Source of the DNA: Acidimicrobiales bacterium
GTDB lineage: Bacteria > Actinomycetota > Acidimicrobiia > Acidimicrobiales > Aldehydirespiratoraceae
Direction: 5' to 3'
Assembly: GCA_029263195.1 (NCBI GenBank)
Contig: JAJCXX010000058.1
Coordinates: forward strand, 1-63,604
DNA: 63,604 nt
Shown: positions 25,834 through 34,903 of the stretch, piece by piece
How positions within the stretch are numbered: the first letter of the stretch is position 1
Layout: the number at the start of each line of letters is the position of its first letter
Translations under genes and position numbers: made by a program
Notes under the pieces: model-generated
Seen by the model: only the letters and a program-made list of their open reading frames with translations
The model's database searches: none
What the model was told of the DNA's origin: nothing

Positions 25834-26742
25834 ATGAGTTTTCTCGATCGCCTTGCCGGCGCGCCCATCAGTTGGGGTGTGTGTGAGGTTCCCGGCTGGG
25901 GACTTGAGCTGCCCCGCGACCGAGTCCTGCGTGAGATGCGCGAGATCGGACTTCGGGCCACCGAGCTCGGCTCCGACGGATACCTCCCCACCGACCCGGG
26001 CGAGCTGCGCGATCTCGTCGCCCAACACGATCTCTCCATGATCGGTGGCTTCGTGCCGCTGGTCCTCCACGATCCCTCCAGGCGCGACGCGACCATCGCG
26101 GCAACTCATCGAGCGGCAGCCCTCATGGGCGGTGCCGGAGCGACTGAGTTCATCACTGCGATGGTCGCGTCGTTAGCTTGGGGTCCCCGATTCGAGCTCG
26201 ACGACGCCGGTTGGGCTCATGCCGCGGAGATGCTCACGGTCATCGAGGGCATCGTCGCTGACTACGGGATGCATCAAGCGATTCATCCGCACCTGGGCAC
26301 AATGATCGAGCGGCCGGCCGATGTGCGGCAGCTCCTGGATCGCAGTGACGTCGGCTGGTGCTTCGACACCGGGCATCTGTCGATCGGCGGCTACGACCCG
26401 CTTCAGTTCCTCGACGATGCACGCGATCGAATCCGCCATGTGCATCTCAAAGACGCATTTTTCGAGCTTGCTCGGCCTGTCTTCGCCGGCGAGCAATCGA
26501 TCATGCAAGGGGTGCAGAACGGTATGTTCTGCCCCATGGGTCGCGGTGATGTCCCGATCGGAGAGATCGTCATGTCGCTCGAACGCTCGGGCTACGACCG
26601 TTGGTACGTGCTCGAACAAGATGTGGCCCTGACTGCGGGTGATCCACCCGCTGATCAGGGTCCAATGGTCGACGTTCAAATGAGCGTCGACTATCTCCGC
26701 GGCATCGATGCCGTGCTCAGTACCTCCCGCGAGGTCACATGA
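25834..26742 (+). CDS. IolE-like inosose dehydratase / sugar phosphate isomerase-epimerase
   Basis: 302 residues, an AP_endonuc_2 TIM barrel. The N-terminus APISWGVCEVPGWG is the signature of 2-keto-myo-inositol dehydratases, and metal ligands appear as the Glu in GLRATELGSDGYLPTDP, His in IHPHLGT, the D-T-GH motif (CFDTGHLSIGG) and HVHLKD. IolE removes water from inosose to give a diketone for IolD. An AGGAAGG site precedes the ATG. It is the first gene of the 17-gene plus-strand operon. A paralog lies at 54.2 kb. Isomerase activity on a related keto-cyclitol is an alternative. Confidence 0.85.
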   Translation: MSFLDRLAGAPISWGVCEVPGWGLELPRDRVLREMREIGLRATELGSDGYLPTDPGELRDLVAQHDLSMIGGFVPLVLHDPSRRDATIAATHRAAALMGGAGATEFITAMVASLAWGPRFELDDAGWAHAAEMLTVIEGIVADYGMHQAIHPHLGTMIERPADVRQLLDRSDVGWCFDTGHLSIGGYDPLQFLDDARDRIRHVHLKDAFFELARPVFAGEQSIMQGVQNGMFCPMGRGDVPIGEIVMSLERSGYDRWYVLEQDVALTAGDPPADQGPMVDVQMSVDYLRGIDAVLSTSREVT

Positions 26743-26785
26743 GCCGGCGGTGCAACGGTCCGAACCAAACCCTTGAAGGGGGAGT

Positions 26786-27829
26786 ATGAGAAAGCATTTG
26801 AAGTGGATGGCGGTACTTGTCGCCATCGTGATGTTGGCTGCAGCATGTGGTGATGACAGTGGCGACGGAGTCGCCGCGCCCGATGACGGCGACGCACCGA
26901 CCACCACCGCCGGTGGCGACGATGCACCGACCACCACGGTTGAAGACGTTGATCAGACCCAGGGTGGAGATCTCACCTTCTACATGATCACCCACTCCGA
27001 CGACGGCCCGTTCTGGTCCGTGCTGAAGCGTGGTGCTGAGGCGGCCGCGACCGCCGTCGGCGTCGAGCTGGTGTGGCAGGGCTCCAACAACGATCCTGGT
27101 GTGCAGGCATCCGACATCGAGGCTGCTATTGCGGCCGGCGCCGACGGCATTGCCGCTTCGCTGCCGAGCCCTGACCAGCTGATCCCGGTGCTCCAGGACG
27201 CGGTTGCCGCTGGCATCCCCGTCTACACGCTCAACTCGGGTGTGAACGACTACCAGACCATCGGTGCCACCTCCCACGTCGGTCAGACCGAAATCATCGC
27301 CGGTAACGGTGCTGGTCTTCGGTTCAACGACCTTGGTGCAACCCATGTGCTCTGCGGTATCCAGGAGCAGGACAATGTGGCGCTCACCGAGCGTTGTGAC
27401 GGTCTCGAGGAGACGTTCGACGGTGATGTCACCGCTTCGTTCATGGACCTCGATGCCGACCAGACCGCTCAGGAAGCAGCAATCAATGCTGCCATGTCGG
27501 CCGATCCTTCGATCGACGGCTTCCTCGGTGTTGGTCCGGTCATCGCCATGTCCGGTCTCCGTGCCGCTCAGTCGCTGGGTCGCGACATGGCCGTTGGTGG
27601 CTTCGACATCACGCCGGAGATCATCGACGCCATCGAGGCGGGCGATGTTGCGTTCACCGTTGACCAGCAGCAGTACCTCCAGGGCTACATCCCGATCATC
27701 TTGATGTTCCTCGAGAGCACGAACGCCAACACCCTTGGTGGTGGTCTCCCGATCCTCACCGGTCCGGGCTTCGTGACTCCTGACAACGCAGGCGCTGTGA
27801 AGGCATTGGTCGAGGCGGGTACCCGCTAG
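26786..27829 (+). CDS. Sugar ABC transporter substrate-binding lipoprotein (RbsB type)
   Basis: 347 residues. The lipobox is LAAAC (Cys21), followed by an acidic/Thr-rich linker and a type-1 periplasmic-binding domain (FYMITHSDDGPFWSVLKRGAEAAA in part, then DGIAASLPSPDQLIPVLQDAV and VGGFDITPEIIDAI). It captures the sugar or cyclitol outside the cell. The RBS GGGGGAG precedes the ATG. It is followed by a strong hairpin and a threefold 25-bp repeat before the permease gene, which may allow higher expression of this protein than of the rest of the transporter. Confidence 0.93.
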   Translation: MRKHLKWMAVLVAIVMLAAACGDDSGDGVAAPDDGDAPTTTAGGDDAPTTTVEDVDQTQGGDLTFYMITHSDDGPFWSVLKRGAEAAATAVGVELVWQGSNNDPGVQASDIEAAIAAGADGIAASLPSPDQLIPVLQDAVAAGIPVYTLNSGVNDYQTIGATSHVGQTEIIAGNGAGLRFNDLGATHVLCGIQEQDNVALTERCDGLEETFDGDVTASFMDLDADQTAQEAAINAAMSADPSIDGFLGVGPVIAMSGLRAAQSLGRDMAVGGFDITPEIIDAIEAGDVAFTVDQQQYLQGYIPIILMFLESTNANTLGGGLPILTGPGFVTPDNAGAVKALVEAGTR

Positions 27830-27853
27830 ATCAAGCAATAGATATGGACTGGC

Positions 27854-27883
27854 GCCGGGGTTCGCTCTTGGGCGAACCCCGGC
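27854..27883 (+). terminator. Strong hairpin after the binding-protein gene
   Basis: GCCGGGGTTCGC (27854-27865) and GCGAACCCCGGC (27872-27883) form a perfect 12-bp stem with a 6-base loop, 25 bp after the stop. No U-tract follows. It probably protects the upstream mRNA end or causes partial termination within the operon. Confidence 0.65.
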
Positions 27884-27938
27884 ACGGTCAACCAATCTGA
27901 GTACGGCGCCGCCCTCTATGGGAAGGTGGTGGCGCACA

Positions 27939-28010
27939 GGTGCCTGTAGGGCACCAATGAATGGGTGCCTGCTGGGCACCAATGATTAGGTGTCAACTCG
28001 GCACAATTGA
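27939..28010. repeat. Three 22-bp palindromic units at an exact 25-bp period
   Basis: Units at 27939-27960, 27964-27985 and 27989-28010 share the form GGTGCC-N4/5-GGCACCAATGA; the third has diverged (GGTGTC...GGCACAATTGA). Each unit can fold as a small hairpin. They sit between the binding-protein hairpin and the permease ribosome site. Confidence 0.85.
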
Positions 28011-28025
28011 GTAGGGGGAGTTGGA

Positions 28026-30082
28026 ATGAGCGACGCAACTGTCGCAGTGGCGCCGGCCGACGATGAACGGCTGGCGTATCGGGGCGTGTTTCAACGTCTT
28101 CTTGTACGACCGGAGATCGGTGCCATCATTGGCGCCGCCGCGATCTGGGCATTTTTCTGGGCGGTAGCCAGAGAGTTTGGCAAGGCGGGCGGGATTCTCC
28201 CCGTCCTTGCGGTTGCCTCGACACTCGGCATCATGGCGGTGGCCGTATCTCTACTGATGATCGGCGGCGAGTTCGATCTGTCGTCAGGTGCGGCCACAGG
28301 CACGCTCGGCATCGTCACGATCTTGTTGGTGAAAGACGTGGGTGAGCTCGGCGGTGCCGGGTTGAGCCTGTTCATTGCCATTCCGCTGTCGCTGGTCGTT
28401 GCGCTCAGCCTCGGTTGGTTCAACGGCACGATGGTGGAGCGCACCGGACTCCCGAGCTTCATCGTCACCCTCGCCACGTTCTTCATGCTGCGTGGGTTCA
28501 AGCTCGGCTTCTCGAAGCTGATCATCGACAACATCACCGTCGGGCGTATCGACGAGGGGCACGGCTACGACTTCTGGGTGAAGATCTTCGGCAGCACCTG
28601 GGTGCGCAACGACCATCAATTCGAAGCACGCGACGCCGTCTACACCGTCGGCATCCTGGGCGGGATTACCGTGCTGGTGTTGGCGTTCTACGAGTTCAAC
28701 TATCTCCGCAAGGAGCGGTTCAACTCCGCGGGGCTGGCGAGTTTCGTCGCCGGCCTGGGCGGTGTGATCGCAGGCATAGCGGTGATGCACGGCACCGACG
28801 GCACCGGCGGCAATCTGGCTGCCGGCGTGATCATCGGCCTGAGTGGCGTGATCGCAGTATTCGGCCTCGCCGTGTGGCGTTATGAGCCGAGGTCTCTCGG
28901 AGCCCTGTCGCTTCCCAGCGACGTCGTGCTCACGGCGGGTGGTGGCCTCGCCTTGATCGCCGCCGGCTTCCTGTGCGCCTGGCAGTTCGACGTCAACTCC
29001 CAGGAGTCGGTGCTCGACGTCGCCAGTGCGCTGCGATGGCCCTTGGTCGTGGTTGGGGGTGGATTGGCGGGGCTCATCATGTTCAAAAAGCGCGGGGCGC
29101 AGATCAGCGGCGACACCCAGCAACAAATCCAGGGCATCGTACGAATCTCCACCGTCGCCCTGGGCACCGCATTCGGGATCTACGCATTCATGTTCATGAC
29201 CACCGAGCAGGGTCTGCGGGCAATTCTGTTCGCAGCGTTCGTAATGGCTGGCTTCGTGCTGATGGCAATGGCGTCCACCCACGCTGGTCGATCGTCGGCG
29301 ACAGCCAAATCGATCGTACAACTGGTGACCTCGGTGGCGGTTGTGGCACTCGCCTTCTTCATCCAAGGGCAGTCGGGCACGCCAAAATTCCGCACCGAGG
29401 TGTTCACCATTCTGCTCGTGGTGGCGATGATCATCGCCGGCTGGGCGCTCACCAACGCGTGCTTCACGGCCCGCCGAGCGACCGACGCCCACGCCGACCA
29501 GTTGGGGTCCCGTTTGGCTATCGGTGGGTTGGTGGCGATCTTCGTTGGCCTGGGGATCAAGCTGCTGTTCACCACCGACGCCGAGATCCTCGCTGGGATC
29601 CCGCGAGCCCAGTTCCGTGTCGAGTTCCTGTGGTTCGCGGGTGTCACTGCGTTGGCCACGTTCGTTCTCGGCCGCACCAAGTTCGGTAGCTGGATCTTCG
29701 CGGTTGGTGGCAACAAGGACGCCGCTCGTCAGATCGGTGTGCCCGCTGCCCGCACCAAGACGCAACTGTTCATGATCGTCTCGGTGGCCGCATGGCTGGT
29801 GGGTCTGTTGCTGGCGTTCCGCCTCAACACCCTCCAGTCCGGCACTGGCAACGGTCTCGAGTTCGAATACATCATCGCCGCCGTGGTCGGTGGCACCTTC
29901 CTCACCGGCGGCTACGGGTCGGCGTTCGGCGCTTCAATCGGGGCGTTCATCATGGCCATGTCTAAACAGGGGATACCTGCCGCCCGTTGGAACAGCGACT
30001 GGCGCTTCGCATTTCTCGGCTTGATCCTCTTAGCGGCGGTGATCGCCAACAACTTCATCCGAACCAAGGCGGAGGAATCACG

Positions 30083-30086
<4 letters not shown>
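28026..30086 (+). CDS. Oversized sugar ABC transporter permease (RbsC/XylH type with insertion)
   Basis: 686 residues, about twice the usual RbsC length. Residues ~35-190 hold the normal N-terminal helices ([31 protein letters not shown]) and residues ~528-686 hold the normal C-terminal part ([25 protein letters not shown], the coupling region, then [17 protein letters not shown]). Between them, ~205-525 is an extra block with roughly eight to nine hydrophobic helices and no ABC-permease motif. The frame is continuous with even codon use, so this is not an assembly join that I can see. It imports the substrate with the neighbouring binding protein and ATPase. Confidence 0.9.
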
Positions 30087-30877
<791 letters not shown>

Positions 30878-30879
30878 GG

Positions 30880-30910
30880 AACCCCCGACCACCTCTCACT
30901 CGAGGGGGTT
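30880..30910 (+). terminator. Hairpin between transporter and iolC
   Basis: AACCCCC (30880-30886) pairs with GGGGGTT (30904-30910) around a 17-base loop. It lies in the 41-bp gap before iolC and may attenuate transcription between the transport and catabolic halves of the operon. Confidence 0.35.
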
Positions 30911-30918
30911 GATCGGCG

Positions 30919-31875
30919 ATGACGCCGCTCGACCTTCTCTCAATCGGTCGGGTGAGCGTCGATCTCTATGCTGAGCAGGCGGGGGTGTCGATCAGCGAAG
31001 TCGCCACGTTCCGAAAGTCCATCGGCGGCACTGCCACAAATGTGGCGGTTGCCGGCGCGCGCTATGGCCACCGGGTTGCGCTGGCCACTCGGGTGGGCGA
31101 CGACCAGTTCGGTCGATATGTCAGTCACGCGCTCGAGCACACGTTCGGCGTCGACCCGCGCTTTGTTGCCACTCACCCCACGTTGAAGACGCCGCTCGCC
31201 TTTGCTGAGCTCGATCCGCCCGAGGATCCGAGCATCATCTTTTACCGCGAGCCCGCGGCACCCGACATGGAAATCGAGGTCACCCCCGAGCTCGAGGCTG
31301 CGGTTGATGAGGCCTCGATCTTCTGGCTGCCCGCGAGCCGGTTCGCCTTCGACCAGAGCCGTGAGACGGTTACCACGCTGCTCGAGAGGCGAGGCCGTAG
31401 AGCTCATACGGTGCTCGACCTCGACTGGCGCGAAACGTTCTGGGAATCAGAGGCCATCGCCCACGAGCGCATCTCCCCGATGCTCGAACATGTCACCATC
31501 GCAATCGGCAACCGCAAGGAATGCGAGATCGCCGTCGGCACCGACGATCCCGACCTCGCCGCCGACCTACTCCTCGAACGTGGCCTCGATGCCGCGGTCG
31601 TCAAGCTCGGTGCCGAGGGCGTGATGGTCGCCACGCCCGACGGAGCACGCGATCGGCTGGCTCCGTATCCCGTGCCGGTCGTGTGTGGGCTGGGCGCGGG
31701 AGATGCGTTCGGCGGTGCGTTCTGCCACGGCCTGATCGAAGGTTGGTCCCTTCCCGACATCGTGCGCTACGGCAACGCGGCCGGCGCCATCGTCGCGGGT
31801 CGGATGATGTGCGCCGACGACATGCCCACCGGTCCCGAGGTCGATAGCTTCCTCGAGGAACGCGACCCGCGATGA
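30919..31875 (+). CDS. iolC: 5-dehydro-2-deoxygluconokinase (IolC), PfkB family
   Basis: 318 residues. The N-terminus LDLLSIGRVSVDLYAEQAGV is the IolC signature, followed by SIGGTATNVAVAGARYG and the C-terminal ATP/anion-hole motif GLGAGDAFGGAFCHGL. IolC phosphorylates 2-deoxy-5-keto-gluconate at O6 in myo-inositol catabolism. It lacks the C-terminal DUF2090 aldolase-like extension seen in some IolC proteins, which fits with a separate aldolase gene downstream at 41.4 kb. Its stop overlaps iolB (ATGA). Confidence 0.92.
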   Translation: MTPLDLLSIGRVSVDLYAEQAGVSISEVATFRKSIGGTATNVAVAGARYGHRVALATRVGDDQFGRYVSHALEHTFGVDPRFVATHPTLKTPLAFAELDPPEDPSIIFYREPAAPDMEIEVTPELEAAVDEASIFWLPASRFAFDQSRETVTTLLERRGRRAHTVLDLDWRETFWESEAIAHERISPMLEHVTIAIGNRKECEIAVGTDDPDLAADLLLERGLDAAVVKLGAEGVMVATPDGARDRLAPYPVPVVCGLGAGDAFGGAFCHGLIEGWSLPDIVRYGNAAGAIVAGRMMCADDMPTGPEVDSFLEERDPR

Positions 31876-32780
31876 CTGATCTCCATCTCCCCGATGGCTC
31901 CCTCTCCGATGGTGATGATCCGGTGATGTTGACGCCCGAACGCGCGGGTTGGACCCATACGGGCCTTCGTGTCCTTCACCTCGAGCCCGCTGAGTCTCGG
32001 GTGATCGACACCGGGCCCGACGAGATGATCGTGCTGCCGCTCAGCGCCGAGGATGTGCACGTCGTCGTTGCCGGCGAACAGTTCACCCTCGACGGGCGCG
32101 AGTCCGTCTTCGCTCGGGTTTCCGACTTCCTCTACGTGGGGCGCGACTCCCGATTCTCGATCGCCGCGGATCGAGGGGGCGAAGTTGCCTTGGCAACAGC
32201 GCGATGCGACCGGGCCCACCCGGCCAAGTATGGCTCCACCGATGGAATAGGCGTCGAGGTGCGCGGCGCGGGGCCGGCCACCCGTCAGGTCACCAACTTC
32301 GCCAGCCCCGACACTTGGGATCACGCCGACAAGATCATGTGTGTCGAGCTCCTCACACCCGACGGAAACTGGTCGTCGTATCCGCCCCACAAGCACGACG
32401 ATTCGCCGGAGTGCGAGGTCAACAACGAAGAGATCTACTACTTCCGCATCGGCAGGGCCGGCACCACCGACTACACCGCCGAGGGCTTCGGAATGCACCG
32501 CACCTACACCGGCGATGGCGTGATCGACGTGAACGTGGCGGTGGGCGACGGCGACGTGTTCCTCATCCCCCGCGGCTATCACGGCCCCTGCATCGCGGCG
32601 CCGGGCTACACGATGTACTACCTCAACGTGCTGGCCGGGCCCGGGGGCGAGCGCTCGATGGCGTTTTGTGACGACCCCGCCCATCACTGGGTCCGCGACG
32701 AGTGGGAGGGCATGGCAACCGACCCCCGGTGTCCGATGGCAACCTCGGCGGGTGTTGTGGGAGAAGCGAACCGTGGCTGA
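31872..32780 (+). CDS. iolB: 5-deoxy-glucuronate isomerase (IolB), first copy
   Basis: 302 residues, a double cupin. The metal-binding histidines are in YPPHKHDD and the following E-V-N-N-E-E-IYYFRI stretch, and a later strand (IPRGYHGPCIAAPGY) completes the site. IolB turns 5-deoxy-glucuronate into 2-deoxy-5-keto-gluconate. It overlaps iolC at its start and the 2-hydroxyacid dehydrogenase at its end. A second, divergent iolB lies at 40.6 kb. Confidence 0.92.
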   Translation: MTDLHLPDGSLSDGDDPVMLTPERAGWTHTGLRVLHLEPAESRVIDTGPDEMIVLPLSAEDVHVVVAGEQFTLDGRESVFARVSDFLYVGRDSRFSIAADRGGEVALATARCDRAHPAKYGSTDGIGVEVRGAGPATRQVTNFASPDTWDHADKIMCVELLTPDGNWSSYPPHKHDDSPECEVNNEEIYYFRIGRAGTTDYTAEGFGMHRTYTGDGVIDVNVAVGDGDVFLIPRGYHGPCIAAPGYTMYYLNVLAGPGGERSMAFCDDPAHHWVRDEWEGMATDPRCPMATSAGVVGEANRG

Positions 32781-33696
32781 CCGCGTCTACATCGATCGAC
32801 CCCTTCCGCCCGGCTTCGACGATCTGTTCGGGCCCGACTGGCAGGTCGTTGGCCCCGACCCGGCCGAGCTCCCCACCTGTCGCGCCGCCATCGCCGGATC
32901 GGCGTTGTGGCCCGACGAGCGGATCGCCCTGGCGCCGTTGCTCGAGGTGATTTCCCGCAGCGGTGTCGGGTTCGACACCGTCGACGTTGCGGCCGCGGCG
33001 GCCCGTGGCGTGGTGGTGTGCAACACGCCCGACGCACCATCGATCTCCACCGCCGAGCACACGCTCAGCCTGCTCCTCGCGGCCACGAAGTTCACCGCCA
33101 ACAATGTCGGTCGGTTGCGGCAGGGTCGCATCGACTACTACGCCGTCAACGAGGCCATCGAATTGTTGGGTCTCACCATCGGTGTGGTGGGCCACGGGCG
33201 TATCGGGAGTCGAGTGGCCCGGATGGCGGCCGCGATGGACATGCATGTGGTCGTCTGCGATCCCTATGTCGAGGTCGACGCCCATGAGCAGGTCGATCTG
33301 GCGGAACTGGTCGCCCGAAGCCATGTGATCACCCTGCACTGTCCGCTGACAGAAGAGACCCGAAACCTCATCAACGCCGACACCCTCGCATCGATGCGCG
33401 ACGGCGTGGTGATCGTCAACGCGGCGCGGGGCGGCGTCATCGACACCGATGCCCTCATCGCCGCGCTCGACTCGGGCAAGATCTATGCGGCGGGCCTCGA
33501 CGTCACCGCTCCCGAACCTCTCGACCCCGGCCACACCCTGTTGCATCGCGACAACGTCGTGGTCACCCCCCACATCGCGTCGGCCACCGACAAAGGCAGG
33601 AAGCGGATGTATCGGGGCGCAATCGACAACGCCCGACAAGTCTTGGCCGGCGAACGTCCGGTCAATGTTGTGAACCCTGAGGTATACGAACAATGA
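32773..33696 (+). CDS. D-2-hydroxyacid dehydrogenase family protein (first copy)
   Basis: 307 residues from a GTG at 32773 that overlaps iolB by 8 bp. The NAD-binding Rossmann domain carries GVVGHGRIGSRVAR, and the catalytic Arg/Glu/His sites appear as NAARGGVIDTDAL, the Glu in APEPLDPGH, and VVTPHIAS. It resembles phosphoglycerate dehydrogenase-like enzymes that reduce 2-keto acids or oxidise 2-hydroxy acids. It is not part of the known inositol pathway. A paralog starts the second module at 49.3 kb; both are followed directly by a Gfo/Idh/MocA gene. Confidence 0.9.
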   Translation: MADRVYIDRPLPPGFDDLFGPDWQVVGPDPAELPTCRAAIAGSALWPDERIALAPLLEVISRSGVGFDTVDVAAAAARGVVVCNTPDAPSISTAEHTLSLLLAATKFTANNVGRLRQGRIDYYAVNEAIELLGLTIGVVGHGRIGSRVARMAAAMDMHVVVCDPYVEVDAHEQVDLAELVARSHVITLHCPLTEETRNLINADTLASMRDGVVIVNAARGGVIDTDALIAALDSGKIYAAGLDVTAPEPLDPGHTLLHRDNVVVTPHIASATDKGRKRMYRGAIDNARQVLAGERPVNVVNPEVYEQ

Positions 33697-34868
33697 CGTC
33701 CCGACCGCGCATCCGAATCGGTGTGATCGGCTTTGGCTGGATGGGACAGGCCCATACCCGGTCGTATCTACGGATCCCCACCCTCTTCCCCGAGCGCAGC
33801 TACGACCCTGAGCTGGTGATGATCAGCGACGCCTCGGCGGAACGGATCGAGCAAGCGGTCGAGTCCTTCGGGTTCCCCCATGGCAGCCTCGACTGGAATG
33901 ACGTCATCGCCAACGACGACATCGATGTGGTCTGTATCTGTGCCCCCAACATGCTTCACGAACCGATCGCCGTCGCGGCGGCCGAAGCAGGGAAGCATGT
34001 GTTCTGTGAGAAACCCGTCGGTGGCGTGCCTGCGCAGACCGTCCGAATCGAAGCGGCATCTCGCGCCGCGGGAGTGACCACCGGTGTCGGTTACAACTAT
34101 CGCTGGGCGCCGATGGTGCAGTACGCGAAACAGCTCATCGAGGCCGGCGAGCTCGGCGAGATCACCAACTACCGCGGCCGATTCTTCTCGATGTACGGCG
34201 CCGATCCCATGGGTCTGCTGTCGTGGCGGTTCATGCTCGGCGAGGCCGGCCATGGCGTATCCACCGACATCCTGAGCCACTCGGTCGATCTCGCCCACAT
34301 GCTGGTCGGCGGGATCGAAAGGGTTGTGGGTACCGGCCACACGTTTATCCCCGAACGCCCATTGCCGAAGCCCGGCGGCACCCACTACGACCGCGGCGAG
34401 CCCGGCGACCCGACCGGGGCCGTCGAGAACGAGGACTACTTCGGGGCGATGGTGGTGTTCGACAGCGGTGCTCGGGGCGTGTTCGAGTCGTCGCGATCGA
34501 TCGTCGGACCCGAGAGCCAATGTGCCTTCGAGGTGTACGGAACGAAGGGTTCACTGAAGTGGAACCTCGAGACGATGAACGAGCTGCAGCTGTTTCTCAG
34601 TAGCGACGCTGCCCGCGGCTACACCACGGTCTACGCCGGCGACCGTTATCCGTATCACGGCCACTTCGTGCCGGGCGATGCCAACGCCATCGGCTACGAA
34701 GACCTCAAGGTGATCGAAGACTTCGAGTTTCTGTCGTCGGTCGCCGCCGACCGTCAGCATCAGCCCGGCTTCGCCGAAGCCATCGACTACGTCAGCGTGC
34801 AGGACGCCCTCCTGCGTTCGTGGGAGAGCGAGAAGTGGGAGACGGTCAGCCGTCTCGCCCCTCGTTGA
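33693..34868 (+). CDS. Gfo/Idh/MocA-family dehydrogenase
   Basis: 391 residues, start overlapping the preceding stop (ATGA). Rossmann motif IGVIGFGWMGQAHTRSY, the EKP motif (FCEKPVGG) and the substrate-domain segments GVGYNYRWAPMVQYAKQLI and GHGVSTDILSHSVDLAHML are clear. It should oxidise a hydroxyl on a cyclic polyol or sugar with NAD(P). Paired with a 2-hydroxyacid dehydrogenase, as at 50.3 kb, it may serve a side branch for an inositol derivative. Confidence 0.9.
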   Translation: MTSRPRIRIGVIGFGWMGQAHTRSYLRIPTLFPERSYDPELVMISDASAERIEQAVESFGFPHGSLDWNDVIANDDIDVVCICAPNMLHEPIAVAAAEAGKHVFCEKPVGGVPAQTVRIEAASRAAGVTTGVGYNYRWAPMVQYAKQLIEAGELGEITNYRGRFFSMYGADPMGLLSWRFMLGEAGHGVSTDILSHSVDLAHMLVGGIERVVGTGHTFIPERPLPKPGGTHYDRGEPGDPTGAVENEDYFGAMVVFDSGARGVFESSRSIVGPESQCAFEVYGTKGSLKWNLETMNELQLFLSSDAARGYTTVYAGDRYPYHGHFVPGDANAIGYEDLKVIEDFEFLSSVAADRQHQPGFAEAIDYVSVQDALLRSWESEKWETVSRLAPR

Positions 34869-34903
34869 TCCAGTTGTCCCCACTCGGACAGGAGAGAGAT
34901 CTC

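Noticed and set aside
28637-29600. Possibility that the permease insert is a separate gene or misassembly
   Set aside because: The frame is uninterrupted, with no internal start/stop overlap and even codon use; kept as one gene.
28284-29765. 493-codon open frame on the minus strand
   Set aside because: Antisense to the permease gene; the residues are low-complexity polar with no domain.
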